Source: Fluoribacter gormanii (GTDB lineage: Bacteria > Pseudomonadota > Gammaproteobacteria > Legionellales > Legionellaceae). Taken from it: a stretch of 64,000 nt of DNA. Below the pieces are notes generated by a model. That model saw nothing but the letters and a program-made list of their open reading frames with translations, was not told where the DNA came from and did not search any database. Positions within the stretch are counted from its first letter, which is position 1. Each line of letters opens with the position of its first letter. The position numbers and the translations under genes are program-made. The stretch spans positions 60,966 to 124,965 of the forward strand of contig NZ_FTNL01000010.1 in NCBI RefSeq assembly GCF_900156395.1. Direction: 5' to 3'. Positions 9,611-18,613 of this stretch are shown in pieces.

Positions 9611-11614
9611 ATGTTGAATAGCCAACAAATGGCAGCAGTACGTTATATAGATGGACCATTATTAGTTCTTGCTGGAGCTGGAAGCGGTAAAACACGAGTA
9701 ATTACGCAAAAAATAGGCTATTTGATTAACACGTGCGGCTATGCCGCCAATACAGTATGTGCCGTAACTTTTACGAACAAAACAGCCAATGAAATGCGTG
9801 CTCGGGTTGCCGCCGTTCTGCCGGCAGCTAATCGTCGAGGTTTAAAAATAGCAACATTCCATACGTTAGGATTAAGTATTCTCAAGCGTGATTATGCATT
9901 ATGTGAGCTGAAAAAAGGGTTTTCTATTTTTGACAGTGAAGATTGTTTGCAAATCTTACGCAATTTTTTACCTGCAAATAAAGCAACTGAACGCGAATTT
10001 ATTTTCCAAATCCAGCAGCACATTTCACGCTGGAAAAATGATCTCCTTACGCCTGAACAAGTTATCAATAACAGCTCGGATGCACCTTTTTATGAAGAAG
10101 CCGCACTATTATACCCACGTTATCAGCAAGCACTTAAGGCATACAATGCCGTTGACTTTGACGACTTAATTCGTCTTCCTGTCAGCCTTTTAAATGAACA
10201 TTCTTCTGTATTGGACTATTGGCAAAACAAAATCCGCCATTTACTGGTGGATGAATACCAAGACTCAAATACAAGCCAATATCTTTTGGTAAAAAAATTA
10301 ACAGGAGTCCAGGCGCGCTTCACAGTGGTAGGAGATGATGACCAGTCTATATACGCCTGGCGAGGTGCTAAACCTGAAAATCTGAAGCAATTGCAGCAAG
10401 ATTACCCACAACTAAAAATAATAAAACTAGAGCAAAATTATCGCTCAACCAATATTATTCTAAATACGGCCAATCACCTTATCGCCAATAATCCGCATCT
10501 GTTTGAAAAAAAACTATGGAGTGAATTTGGTCATGGAGAACTCCTGAGAGTGATTCGTTGTAAAGATGAAAATGATGAAGCAGAACAAGTGGTGACTGAT
10601 TTAATAAGCCACAAACTACGCACCAGAACCCAATATGGTGATTATGCAATTTTATATCGTGGTAATCATCAATCACGTGTATTTGAAAAAGTACTCCGTC
10701 ATTATGGTATTCCTTATACGATTAGCGGAGGACAATCATGGTTCGCCAAAGCAGAAGTTAAAGATGTATTTGCCTATCTCAAACTACTATGTAATGAGGC
10801 CGATGATGCTGCGTTCTTAAGAGTAATTAACACCCCCAAGCGCGGTATTGGCGAAACCAGTCTTGACTCCCTCGGACACTATGCACAAAGCCGCGGGATC
10901 AGTCTTTACGCATCCGCAGACCATCTTGCGCTTAGTGAACATGTTGCAGAAAAACCTCGTGCGGCATTATTTGCATTTAAATCATGGATAGAAGAAACAA
11001 AAAAGCGATTAACCGTAGGCTCAATTGTAGAACACTTAAAACAGATGGTAGAGGACAGCGGGTATGAAGCCCATATTTATGAACAATGTGATACTCCCGC
11101 AAAAGCGCAAAAAAAAATGGACAATGTCTGGGAGTTATTAGAGTGGGTCGGGCGTTTATTAGCAAAAAAACCCGAACAAACATTAGCGGAAGTGATAAAT
11201 AAATTAATTTTGATCGATATTCTTGAGCAGGCAGATGAGCAGGATAACGAATCCTTGCAACTGATGACCTTACATGCATCCAAGGGCCTGGAATTTCCTT
11301 ATGTTTATCTGGTCGGTATGGAAGAAGAACTATTGCCACATCGGGTGAGTATTGATGAAGACCAAATTGAAGAAGAAAGACGCCTGGCATATGTTGGGAT
11401 TACGCGCGCCCAAAAAGGATTATGCTTTACCTTGGCCAAGCAAAGACGACGTGGAGGCGAATTACAAGATTGTTTACCAAGCAGATTCCTAGATGAATTG
11501 CCCCCAGAACATTTGGAGTGGTTTGGTAAAAACGTAGAGCGTTCTGAGGAACAATCAAAAAACCTGGCTAAGTCTCATTTAGCAGGATTAAAAAATTTGT
11601 TGGCTGAATCATAA
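9611..11614 (+). CDS. rep: ATP-dependent DNA helicase Rep (SF1A, UvrD/Rep family)
   Basis: A 3'-5' single-strand DNA translocase that clears proteins ahead of replication forks. Motifs run in order: Q-motif region, Walker A AGAGSGKT (21-28), Ia TFTNKTANEM, motif II DEYQDSN, motif III GDDDQSIYAWRGA, motif IV NYRS, motif V TLHASKGLEFPYV, and motif VI YVGITRAQ. The 667-residue length suits Rep better than UvrD (about 720), and Rep is the closer match by overall order. The tail is short and charged. Confidence 0.94.
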   Translation: MLNSQQMAAVRYIDGPLLVLAGAGSGKTRVITQKIGYLINTCGYAANTVCAVTFTNKTANEMRARVAAVLPAANRRGLKIATFHTLGLSILKRDYALCELKKGFSIFDSEDCLQILRNFLPANKATEREFIFQIQQHISRWKNDLLTPEQVINNSSDAPFYEEAALLYPRYQQALKAYNAVDFDDLIRLPVSLLNEHSSVLDYWQNKIRHLLVDEYQDSNTSQYLLVKKLTGVQARFTVVGDDDQSIYAWRGAKPENLKQLQQDYPQLKIIKLEQNYRSTNIILNTANHLIANNPHLFEKKLWSEFGHGELLRVIRCKDENDEAEQVVTDLISHKLRTRTQYGDYAILYRGNHQSRVFEKVLRHYGIPYTISGGQSWFAKAEVKDVFAYLKLLCNEADDAAFLRVINTPKRGIGETSLDSLGHYAQSRGISLYASADHLALSEHVAEKPRAALFAFKSWIEETKKRLTVGSIVEHLKQMVEDSGYEAHIYEQCDTPAKAQKKMDNVWELLEWVGRLLAKKPEQTLAEVINKLILIDILEQADEQDNESLQLMTLHASKGLEFPYVYLVGMEEELLPHRVSIDEDQIEEERRLAYVGITRAQKGLCFTLAKQRRRGGELQDCLPSRFLDELPPEHLEWFGKNVERSEEQSKNLAKSHLAGLKNLLAES

Positions 11615-11624
11615 ATTGAACTCA

Positions 11625-11654
11625 AGCCTGGGTTTCGCGGCGCCCACCCAGGCT
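11625..11654. repeat. Dispersed inverted repeat, AGCCTGGGT...ACCCAGGCT type
   Basis: AGCCTGGGT (11625-11633) and ACCCAGGCT (11646-11654) form a perfect 9-bp stem with a GC-rich 12-base loop just after the rep stop. It belongs to the same family as the repeats at 2817, 50004, 52512 and 60764. Confidence 0.65.
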
Positions 11655-11707
11655 ACATTAGAAGTACGACTATATGCAGGATTCATCGCTATTGCTATAC
11701 TGAGCTT

Positions 11708-13096
11708 ATGAAAAAAAATATCATCTTGTTCATTATTTCTTTTGCCATGTTTATGGAAGCGGTTGATACCACCATTATTAATACTGCAATTCCAGTGATG
11801 GCAAAGAGCTTAAATGTCAACCCCATTGACTTGAAATTAGCACTAATCAGTTACCTTTTGAGTTTAGCAATCTTTATTCCGATTAGCGGTTGGATTGCCG
11901 ATAAATTCGGGATGAAATCAGTTTTTATCCTGGCAGTCTCTGTGTTCACCTTAAGTTCAATTTGGTGCGGGTTTACTAATAACTTAGGGCAATTAATTTG
12001 TGCACGTATCATTCAGGGCTTGGGGGGCTCGCTAACGATACCTATTGGCAGGCTCATTATTTTACGAACTTGTGAACGACATGAATTAATCACCAAAATG
12101 AGTATCGTAGTGATGGTTGCCTCTTTGGGAATGATGCTTGGACCATTACTAGGAGGCATTATTACCTACCGCTTTTCTTGGCGTTGGATCTTTTGGGTTA
12201 ATATTCCTTTCGGAGTACTTGCTGTAATTTTATCAAGCAAATTATTACCTTCTATGCCCCCTCGTCCAGTTCCTCCGCTTGATAAACTGGGTTTTATTCT
12301 TTTTGGCAGTGGATTAGCTACCTTAACTTTTGGTTTATCCATGGTTAGTGAGTCAACTGCTTCAACCCTAGAAATCCTTACTGCCCTCATGATTGCATTT
12401 CTCTTATTGGGCGGATATACCAAACACTCCTATAAAAGAAAACACCCTATTGTTAAAGTGGAACTCTTGCGTACACGTACATTTTGTATTTCAGTTGTAG
12501 GTAATATATTAGCGCGCCTAGGATTTGGCGGCGTCCCCTTTTTATTGCCCTTGTTATTACAAATTGGATTGGGTTATTCGCCTCGTCTATCAGGCTTGTT
12601 GCTCGCTCCAATTGCTTTGGGAGTTTTTTTAGTAAAGCCCTTATCGTTCTCTATATTACGGTGGTTTGGTTATAAAAATTTATTAATTGTAAATACAATC
12701 CTCGTAAGTATCTCTCTGTGGTCCTTTTTTTCCATCAATCAACATTCCTCCGTATACGGTATCGCATTTTTGACTTTTATGTATGGATTTCTCATTGCAC
12801 TACAGTACACAGGCATGAACTCTTTGGCCTATGCCAACATTACAGAGAATAATATGAGTGCCGCAACCAGTATTATGAGTACCATTCAGCAATTGGCTCA
12901 AAGTTTTGGTGTTGCCATATCAGCAATCTTACTTAGCATTTTCACTTCTATGTATTCAGGAGACCATGCATTATCGGTTCAGATATTTCATGATACGTTT
13001 CTCATGCTAGGGGTCCTTACTTTTTTTTCGGGAATTATTTTTACTTTTCTAAAAAAAGAAGATGGTCTTGAGTTAATTGAAATCCCTGAACACTGA
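11708..13096 (+). CDS. MFS multidrug exporter, DHA2 (EmrB/QacA) type
   Basis: A proton-driven inner-membrane exporter of 462 residues, with about 14 hydrophobic segments as in the DHA2 branch. Helix 1 carries the D-T-T motif (MEAVDTTIINTAIPVM). Motif A is GWIADKFGMK between helices 2 and 3, and antiporter motif C (GMMLGPLLGG) lies in helix 5. It has no adjacent membrane-fusion protein or repressor. Substrates cannot be inferred. HsrA-like exporters are the closest group I know. Confidence 0.88.
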   Translation: MKKNIILFIISFAMFMEAVDTTIINTAIPVMAKSLNVNPIDLKLALISYLLSLAIFIPISGWIADKFGMKSVFILAVSVFTLSSIWCGFTNNLGQLICARIIQGLGGSLTIPIGRLIILRTCERHELITKMSIVVMVASLGMMLGPLLGGIITYRFSWRWIFWVNIPFGVLAVILSSKLLPSMPPRPVPPLDKLGFILFGSGLATLTFGLSMVSESTASTLEILTALMIAFLLLGGYTKHSYKRKHPIVKVELLRTRTFCISVVGNILARLGFGGVPFLLPLLLQIGLGYSPRLSGLLLAPIALGVFLVKPLSFSILRWFGYKNLLIVNTILVSISLWSFFSINQHSSVYGIAFLTFMYGFLIALQYTGMNSLAYANITENNMSAATSIMSTIQQLAQSFGVAISAILLSIFTSMYSGDHALSVQIFHDTFLMLGVLTFFSGIIFTFLKKEDGLELIEIPEH

Positions 13097-13137
13097 TACC
13101 TTACAATGATTGAAAATACATAAGATACTTTGCTGTT

Positions 13138-13968
13138 TTACAGAAATTCGTCATCGCAGCCAAGGTTTCCCTGAATTAGGATGCGATGATTTAATTTCTT
13201 ACTACCCAATAAGTAAGTAACATAACTCAGCGCCTGTAAGGAAAACTTTTTTCCAATTTTCCATTCATAAACTCCACTGGGGTCAACTTCTTTGACCATT
13301 GCATTTAACTCATCTACAGAATATGTGCGCAAACAGGACGCAATACCATCCCACCATGTCATGAATATGGCGAGCGGTGAAATTAAAAATTTTTTAAGAG
13401 ACCTTGGACGACTAAAGGGTAATAATGCAATACAAACGATAGGCCCACCAATGATCATTTGTAAGAGCCCCAAACAACTACGTTCTGTCATTTCGAATAT
13501 GCCAATCGGCATGTTACAGTCGATTGTATTTTTTAAAATTGCTTTTGCTTTCTCGCGACTCATGTGATGAAAAGCAGTAAAAATAGTCCGCATTCCTATT
13601 AAATTATCAGGAACATTTGTCGCATCAATAGACTGATCGATATAATGGACATTGGAATGTTGTTTTGAAATTAACTGAAATGCTGAGGCATTAGGATATA
13701 AATCTGTTAATGTGATAGTCACGGGTTTAGACAGATTATATCTTTCTATATAAGTTACGAGTGGAGCAATTGTACCCGTACCACCTGAACATAAATCAAC
13801 AATTTGAGTTAAATCATTTTTTTCTAATAAAGCAACAATGTCCGGGTAGATGATGTTATAGACCCTCCAGAGTCGGTGGTATGACGACAAACAATCCGTT
13901 GTAGCATTACGTAATAAAACAGGAATGAAATTAAAATCTTCAAATTCAAACAGGTTTATTCGAGACAT
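13138..13968 (-). CDS. Class I SAM-dependent methyltransferase-like protein
   Basis: The 276-residue protein has a Rossmann motif I (VDLCSGGTGT, about 57-66) and an acidic motif II end (LTDLYPNA), as in class I methyltransferases. The region around 155-200 is unusually hydrophobic (two stretches ending near TWWDG), which suggests membrane association and perhaps a lipid or quinone-like substrate. The ATG has AAGGA upstream. It is convergent with the MFS gene. The substrate is unknown. A role in membrane lipid modification is possible but unproven. Confidence 0.7.
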   Translation of the reverse strand: MSRINLFEFEDFNFIPVLLRNATTDCLSSYHRLWRVYNIIYPDIVALLEKNDLTQIVDLCSGGTGTIAPLVTYIERYNLSKPVTITLTDLYPNASAFQLISKQHSNVHYIDQSIDATNVPDNLIGMRTIFTAFHHMSREKAKAILKNTIDCNMPIGIFEMTERSCLGLLQMIIGGPIVCIALLPFSRPRSLKKFLISPLAIFMTWWDGIASCLRTYSVDELNAMVKEVDPSGVYEWKIGKKFSLQALSYVTYLLGSKKLNHRILIQGNLGCDDEFL

Positions 13969-14377
13969 AATAATCCTTTTAAAATGATTTACTCCTCATA
14001 CGTTGACAAAATATTAAGTGATACCCTTTAATTCTAACTGTCTTACAGCAATATAGTAACAAGGCGATTGTATTTAGGATTCGATCTAAAAGAGATCGAA
14101 TCGCTCATAATAGAAAAGACAATACGGCAGCATATGTCCTCTTCTATATAAAAATTTTAAATCACCTTCATCCTATTTTCCAAAAACATCCTGTTTTTCA
14201 GTTCTAGAGGTTAAATCCCATCGACGACCATAAAAAGACTAAAAGCTTGTAAAGCATTAGAATTTTTAGCCAAAATACTCTATGATATGGAAGCGTTATT
14301 TTATGTTTTTGCATTAAATGTAAAAAAAATTAAAAATATTTAATAAAAAAACAGCACAATTAATAAAATAATGCTAC
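13969..14377. other. Long AT-rich intergenic region with one strong dyad
   Basis: No credible gene in about 400 bases between the methyltransferase-like gene (minus) and cspA (plus). It should hold both divergent promoters. The one striking element is the perfect 10-bp inverted repeat at 14078-14102. Confidence 0.6.
14078..14102. promoter_or_regulatory. Perfect 10-bp inverted repeat, possible operator
   Basis: GATTCGATCT (14078-14087), then AAAAG, then AGATCGAATC (14093-14102). There is no T-run, so an operator or cruciform is as likely as a terminator. It lies 110 bases upstream of the methyltransferase-like gene and about 300 upstream of cspA. Confidence 0.4.
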
Positions 14378-14380
14378 AAT
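14372..14380 (+). promoter_or_regulatory. Extended -10 promoter for the cold-shock gene
   Basis: TGCTACAAT matches an extended -10 (TGnTACAAT), with no good -35 hexamer at the usual distance. Initiation would be near 14387, giving a leader of only about 20 bases. AGGA at 14397-14400 is the ribosome-binding site. This short leader differs from the long, structured leader of E. coli cspA. Confidence 0.5.
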
Positions 14381-14407
14381 GTCCTGGTAACAATTTAGGA
14401 AATTAAC

Positions 14408-14614
14408 ATGTCAGAAAAAATTCGCGGTACAGTAAAGTGGTTTAATGAGTCCAAAGGTTTCGGTTTTTTAGAAAGTGGCGGTAAAGATTATTTTGTGCAT
14501 TTCAGTGCAATTCTAGGTACAGGGTTCAAAACTCTTGCTGAGGGTGCAACAGTAACGTTCAAACCAAGCAACGGACAAAAAGGTCCTCAAGCTGAAGAAG
14601 TTGAAGTAGTCTAA
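14408..14614 (+). CDS. Cold-shock domain protein (CspA family)
   Basis: A 68-residue single-domain OB-fold protein binding single-stranded RNA and DNA. RNP1 is KGFGFL (16-21) and RNP2 is YFVHF (28-32), preceded by the typical GTVKWFN strand. The length matches the family. AGGA sits 7 bases before the ATG. It is monocistronic, with a strong terminator directly after it. Paralogues usually exist, so I give no numbered gene name. Confidence 0.95.
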   Translation: MSEKIRGTVKWFNESKGFGFLESGGKDYFVHFSAILGTGFKTLAEGATVTFKPSNGQKGPQAEEVEVV

Positions 14615-14625
14615 TTCATTTCCTG

Positions 14626-14678
14626 AAACTCCCTATTCACTTAAATATGAGAATATTTTAGAGGATAGGGGGTTTTTT
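14626..14678 (+). terminator. Rho-independent terminator after the cold-shock gene
   Basis: AAACTCCCTAT (14626-14636) pairs with ATAGGGGGTTT (14665-14675), with one T-G wobble, and is followed by a T-run to 14678. The loop has further AT pairing. Confidence 0.8.
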
Positions 14679-15212
14679 ATTTATAAAATTAACATTCGAA
14701 AATCAAGCTCGTCTTCAATAATCAACCACCATTTATTTCGATTTTAAGCGACCAATCCAATTGCACAGCCTAGATTAACGCCATCTCGATGCATCTGCAC
14801 TTGATTCTACTCATGCTAAATTAAATCATTGCAATTTACGTTTGACCAATATCGCTCGCAATCCGACTTTTAAGGAGCCTCATCTTGCCAACAACATCGT
14901 TGATTAAACGAGAATCGACTATTTAGTTTTGCGCTGGCTGCATGGATGTTTAAATCGAAATCATATCACCGACATCACTGGAATAATTTAAAAAATAACC
15001 AATAATAAAATTGGAACCTCAATAAGTGATTCAGTGAATTAAAATAGTCCAACCAGTCGGACATGGTGGCTCATTGGGCAGAATTATGTTCATTGAAGAA
15101 AGCCCTATGCCAGCCATGAAGAGTCTTCTCTTTTAAAAACAATTTGGGGTTGTTTTGGTTAACCAATCGGGTATAACCTACGTAGAGACTTAAAATACAA
15201 GGAGTCGTAAAT
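14679..15212. other. Gene-free region with a possible coding remnant
   Basis: No intact gene in about 530 bases. Frame 14779-14906 is open between two stops and reads as a short peptide with repeated small-polar/Leu spacing, such as LDAS, LDST and LNHCNL. This faintly recalls pentapeptide-repeat coding DNA. It has no start or ribosome-binding site, and the similarity could be chance. The last 60 bases contain the flavin reductase leader. Confidence 0.3.
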
Positions 15213-15773
15213 ATGAATAAAAAAATCGCAATTATCGTAGGGAGCTTACGCAAAGAGTCCTACAATAGAAAAATGGCAAAAGTGCTTATCGCTCTAGCAC
15301 CTAAATCTTTAGACCTACAAATTGTTGAAATTGGTGATTTACCATTATACAACCAGGATCTGGATGACGAAAATAGACCTCCTGCGGCTTGGGTTCAATT
15401 TCGCGAGCAAATGAAAACATATCAGGGCGTGCTCTTTGTTACCCCAGAATACAATCGTTCAGTTCCTGGGGTACTTAAAAATGCGATTGATGTGGGCTCT
15501 CGCCCGTATGGAAAAAGTATTTGGAGCAAGCTTCCTGGCGCAGTGATAAGTGTTTCTCCCGGTGCTATTGGGGGATTTGGAGCAAACCATCATTTAAGAC
15601 AGTCATTTGTCTTTTTAGATATTCCAACTCTGCAACAACCCGAAACATACATAGGAATGGCGGGAGATTTGTTTGATGCGCAAGGAAATATCACTAAAGA
15701 AGACACTCAAAAGTTCTTGCAAAAATTTATGGAAACTTACGCCAATTGGGTTGAACGAAACGCCCAAGGTTAA
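15213..15773 (+). CDS. NADPH-dependent FMN reductase / quinone reductase-like flavoprotein
   Basis: A flavodoxin-like fold protein of 186 residues. FMN phosphate binding is seen in GSLRKESYNRKMA near the N-terminus, and the isoalloxazine-side loop is TPEYNRSVPGVLKNAID. It matches the ChrR/azoreductase-like NAD(P)H-dependent FMN reductase family, which carries out two-electron reduction of quinones, chromate or azo compounds. GGAG lies before the ATG. It stands alone, and its physiological substrate cannot be read from context. Confidence 0.88.
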   Translation: MNKKIAIIVGSLRKESYNRKMAKVLIALAPKSLDLQIVEIGDLPLYNQDLDDENRPPAAWVQFREQMKTYQGVLFVTPEYNRSVPGVLKNAIDVGSRPYGKSIWSKLPGAVISVSPGAIGGFGANHHLRQSFVFLDIPTLQQPETYIGMAGDLFDAQGNITKEDTQKFLQKFMETYANWVERNAQG

Positions 15774-16148
15774 TCTACAATAAAAATATATTGTACCTGA
15801 GGTATAACACGGAATTTTTTGGCAGCGGATTATCCCTGCCAGCGTGTTACTTTTCCTACATCAATATTAAAAATATGGATTTAGGACATACTCGCTCTAA
15901 AAGAGCTATCCCATCAATCATGCCTGAGGCATCAGTTATTCCAATAATTACTTGCAGTATGCTCATGAGCATTTGCTCGCGATTGAATCCAATTAGGTTC
16001 TCAGGCATAAAAATAGTATAATAATTTCACATTATAGAGTGTTCACAAAGTAAAATAAGTGGAAAATACAGGCATAAAGAGGTACATTGCAGGTGCTCTC
16101 ATTCTTTTTGGTGTATTTACTACAGATAACAAAGCAGGCATATAATCC
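15774..16148. other. Gap between the flavin reductase and fni
   Basis: About 375 bases with no plus-strand gene I trust. It contains two short perfect palindromes, ATGCCTGAGGCAT near 15919 and TGCTCATGAGCA near 15959, and a possible minus-strand 50-codon ORF reported separately. Confidence 0.4.
15856..16008 (-). CDS. Possible small hydrophobic protein, 50 aa
   Basis: An ATG-started minus-strand frame of 50 codons whose residues look protein-like: a helical hydrophobic N-terminal half with MLMSILQVIIGI, then an acidic centre, then a hydrophobic end. A TATAAT lies about 25 bases upstream, but no Shine-Dalgarno is visible. It may be the remnant of a longer gene or chance. Confidence 0.2.
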   Translation of the reverse strand: MPENLIGFNREQMLMSILQVIIGITDASGMIDGIALLERVCPKSIFLILM

Positions 16149-17186
16149 ATGACGAATAATTATGAACAGTTTGAGCAACGCAAACAAGATCACATCAAAT
16201 TAGCCTTAATGCCTGAAAATCAAACCGCAGAACTCAGTACGTTTGAAAGCGTCAATCTAATTCATGATGCTCTTCCAGATTTAAATTTTGATGAAATCAG
16301 TATTAAAAGCACCCGATTTGGCCAGGTAGTAGAAAAACCCTTTCTAATTAGCTCTATGACTGCCGGTCATCGCCGAGCAAAACACATCAATCATAACCTT
16401 ATCGCAGCATGTGCATTGAATGGCTGGGCAATGGGAGTAGGCTCACAAAGACGAGAACTCTCGGATCCCAAAGCAGCTTTTGAATGGCACGATTTACGTC
16501 GTGACTTCCCTCAAGTCAGCTTATACAGCAATCTAGGAATAGCACAATTAATCACAACATCGCTAAGTGATGTACAACGCTTAACCGATGCTTTGCAAGC
16601 CAATGGGTTAATTATTCACTGCAATCCCCTACAAGAATGCATGCAACCCGAAGGAACAACAACCTATAAAGGAGGTTGGCAAGCCTTAGCCGATTTAGTA
16701 AAAAATCTGCCTTTACCGATTATCGTTAAAGAAACGGGTTGTGGATTTTCTCAAGCAACAATGACACGTTTAAATGATATTGGCATTGCCGCAATTGATG
16801 TAGGTGGTTTGGGAGGCACTCACTGGGGGCGAATTGAAGGACATAGAGCAATCAATGATCCCATTCGCCAACAGGCAGCAATTACGTTTTGCAACTGGGG
16901 AATTGATACGGTAACCGCAGTCAAACAAGCTGCAGCACTGAAACCCTCTTTCGAAATTTGGGGTTCAGGTGGCGTTACTAACGGCTTAAACGCTGCCAAG
17001 CTTTTTGCGCTTGGAGCAACAACTGTTGGTTACGCAAGACCCCTGCTCGAAGCCGCATTGGAATCTTCTGAACACGTTAGCCTATGCATGCAGACAATTG
17101 AGTATGAATTAAAAGTTGCTATGTTTTGTACTGGGAGTCAGACTTTAAGCGATTTGCCCAAAAAAATTGAAGTAAAATTGAAGTAA
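16149..17186 (+). CDS. fni: Isopentenyl-diphosphate delta-isomerase, type 2 (FMN-dependent)
   Basis: Interconverts isopentenyl and dimethylallyl diphosphate using reduced FMN and Mg2+. The N-terminal RKQDHIKLAL segment, SSMTAGH, the VGSQR motif, SLYSNLG, the active-site IHCNPLQE and the FMN-phosphate-binding GGLGGT plus WGSGGV stretches are all type 2 features. The 345-residue length is typical. It borders the polysaccharide locus, and its product feeds synthesis of undecaprenyl phosphate, the lipid carrier used there. Cotranscription is not shown, because a 196-base gap follows. Confidence 0.93.
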   Translation: MTNNYEQFEQRKQDHIKLALMPENQTAELSTFESVNLIHDALPDLNFDEISIKSTRFGQVVEKPFLISSMTAGHRRAKHINHNLIAACALNGWAMGVGSQRRELSDPKAAFEWHDLRRDFPQVSLYSNLGIAQLITTSLSDVQRLTDALQANGLIIHCNPLQECMQPEGTTTYKGGWQALADLVKNLPLPIIVKETGCGFSQATMTRLNDIGIAAIDVGGLGGTHWGRIEGHRAINDPIRQQAAITFCNWGIDTVTAVKQAAALKPSFEIWGSGGVTNGLNAAKLFALGATTVGYARPLLEAALESSEHVSLCMQTIEYELKVAMFCTGSQTLSDLPKKIEVKLK

Positions 17187-17382
17187 TTTATACTTCGATT
17201 AAAATTCAGAGATTAAACGCATGGCCTTTATCCATATTATTGAGCAGTGCTTCATTTTCAGCTAGATAAGATGGTACATAATTCCAAACAAAAATCTTTT
17301 ATTATTTAAACCTTGTAAGAAATAGTTCAAAATTTTATGATCTGTTGACCCTTCTAAGTATAGGACTACTGGAGAGACTATT

Positions 17383-17979
17383 GTGCTTAAGCGTATTTTC
17401 GATATTATCTTATCAGGTGCATTATTAATCATGTTAATGCCTGTATTGATTATTGTTGCATTACTAATACGTTATCATTTAGGCTCACCAATCTTTTTTT
17501 ATCAAAATCGCCCAGGATTGCATGGCAAAACCTTTCGTCTGATTAAATTTAGAACAATGAGGGATTCATTTAATAAACAAGGGGAATTATTACCTGATAA
17601 AGATCGCCTCACTCGCTTGGGCCATGTTTTAAGAGCATGTAGTTTAGATGAGCTCCCCCAGCTATGGAATGTTTTTAAAGGTGAAATGAGTTTTGTAGGC
17701 CCTAGACCTCTATTAATAGAATACCTCTCCCTTTATAATAGCGAACAAAAAAGACGTCATGATGTCAAACCTGGTATTACTGGTTTAGCTCAAGTCAACG
17801 GCCGCAATGCCCTAAATTGGGAAGGAAAGTTTGCCTTAGACTTATGGTACGTGGATCATCAGTCTTTTTATTTAGATATTAAAATTTTAATGTTAACTTT
17901 TAAAAAAGTATTGATTCGAGAAGGAATTACAGGTCAAGGGAGTGTCACTAACGAAAAATTTACAGGTAATAATCCATGA
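17383..17979 (+). CDS. Small phosphoglycosyl transferase (PglC/WecP-like initiating sugar transferase)
   Basis: Transfers a sugar 1-phosphate from a UDP-sugar to undecaprenyl phosphate, starting glycan synthesis at the inner membrane. One N-terminal hydrophobic re-entrant helix (about 8-30) is followed by the catalytic domain: KFRTM, the Asp-Glu catalytic dyad in SLDELPQLWNV, and SFVGPRPL. At 198 residues it is the minimal monotopic form like PglC, without the extra N-terminal helices of WbaP. The GTG start has GGAGAG 6 bases upstream. It overlaps the next gene by 4 bases and opens block 1 of the polysaccharide locus. Confidence 0.9.
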   Translation: MLKRIFDIILSGALLIMLMPVLIIVALLIRYHLGSPIFFYQNRPGLHGKTFRLIKFRTMRDSFNKQGELLPDKDRLTRLGHVLRACSLDELPQLWNVFKGEMSFVGPRPLLIEYLSLYNSEQKRRHDVKPGITGLAQVNGRNALNWEGKFALDLWYVDHQSFYLDIKILMLTFKKVLIREGITGQGSVTNEKFTGNNP

Positions 17980-18611
17980 AGTCTCTTGCTGTTCTCGGTG
18001 CTGGTGGGCATGCTAAAGTTGTTGCTGATGCAGCACTCTGTTCAGGTTGGCAGAATATTGTTTTATTTGATGACCGGTGGCCCAATATTGACCGAGTTGG
18101 GGCATGGAAGGTAAATGGAACTACTCAATCCTTTCTAGCACAAGCCTCTGAATTTGATGGCCTCATTGTTGCAATTGGCGATAACTCCATTCGTATGGAA
18201 AAAATGACGCATTTTTTAAATGAAAAAATTCCATTAGCAACAATTATTCATCCCTCAGCAATAATAAGTCCTTCCGCTACAATAGCCGAAGGCTCCGTTG
18301 TTTTTGCCAGAGCCGTATTAAATCCTGATTGCACGATTGGTGCAGGCACGATTATTAACACGGGTGCAATTATTGAGCATGACTGTACTATTGGGCATGG
18401 AGTACATATCTCACCAGGAGCCAATTTGGCAGGTAATGTGAGTGTAGGTAATTTAAGTTGGGTTGGTATTGGCTCTTGTGTGCGTCAATGTATTAAAATT
18501 GGCTCAAAAGTGATCGTAGGAGCAGGTTCGGTTGTTGTTAATGACTTACCAGACAATTGTACTGCTTTTGGCGTACCCGCAAAAATTTATAAAAAAAATT
18601 CAAAGGATTAA
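17976..18611 (+). CDS. Sugar N/O-acetyltransferase, NeuD/PglD family
   Basis: A left-handed beta-helix acyltransferase of 211 residues. An N-terminal Rossmann-like sugar-binding domain (VLGAGGHAKVV, about 4-14) is followed by hexapeptide repeats (about 85-190) and the usual GVPAKI end. The catalytic His is probably in EHDCTIGHG. PglD acetylates the 4-amino group made by PglE, and the next gene is such an aminotransferase, so a 4-acetamido sugar is the likely product. ATG overlaps the stop of the preceding gene, implying translational coupling. Confidence 0.88.
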   Translation: MKSLAVLGAGGHAKVVADAALCSGWQNIVLFDDRWPNIDRVGAWKVNGTTQSFLAQASEFDGLIVAIGDNSIRMEKMTHFLNEKIPLATIIHPSAIISPSATIAEGSVVFARAVLNPDCTIGAGTIINTGAIIEHDCTIGHGVHISPGANLAGNVSVGNLSWVGIGSCVRQCIKIGSKVIVGAGSVVVNDLPDNCTAFGVPAKIYKKNSKD

Positions 18612-18613
18612 AT

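Noticed and set aside
10977..11390. 137-codon minus-strand ORF inside rep
   Set aside because: It is fully inside the conserved helicase and reads as the antisense of motifs V-VI.
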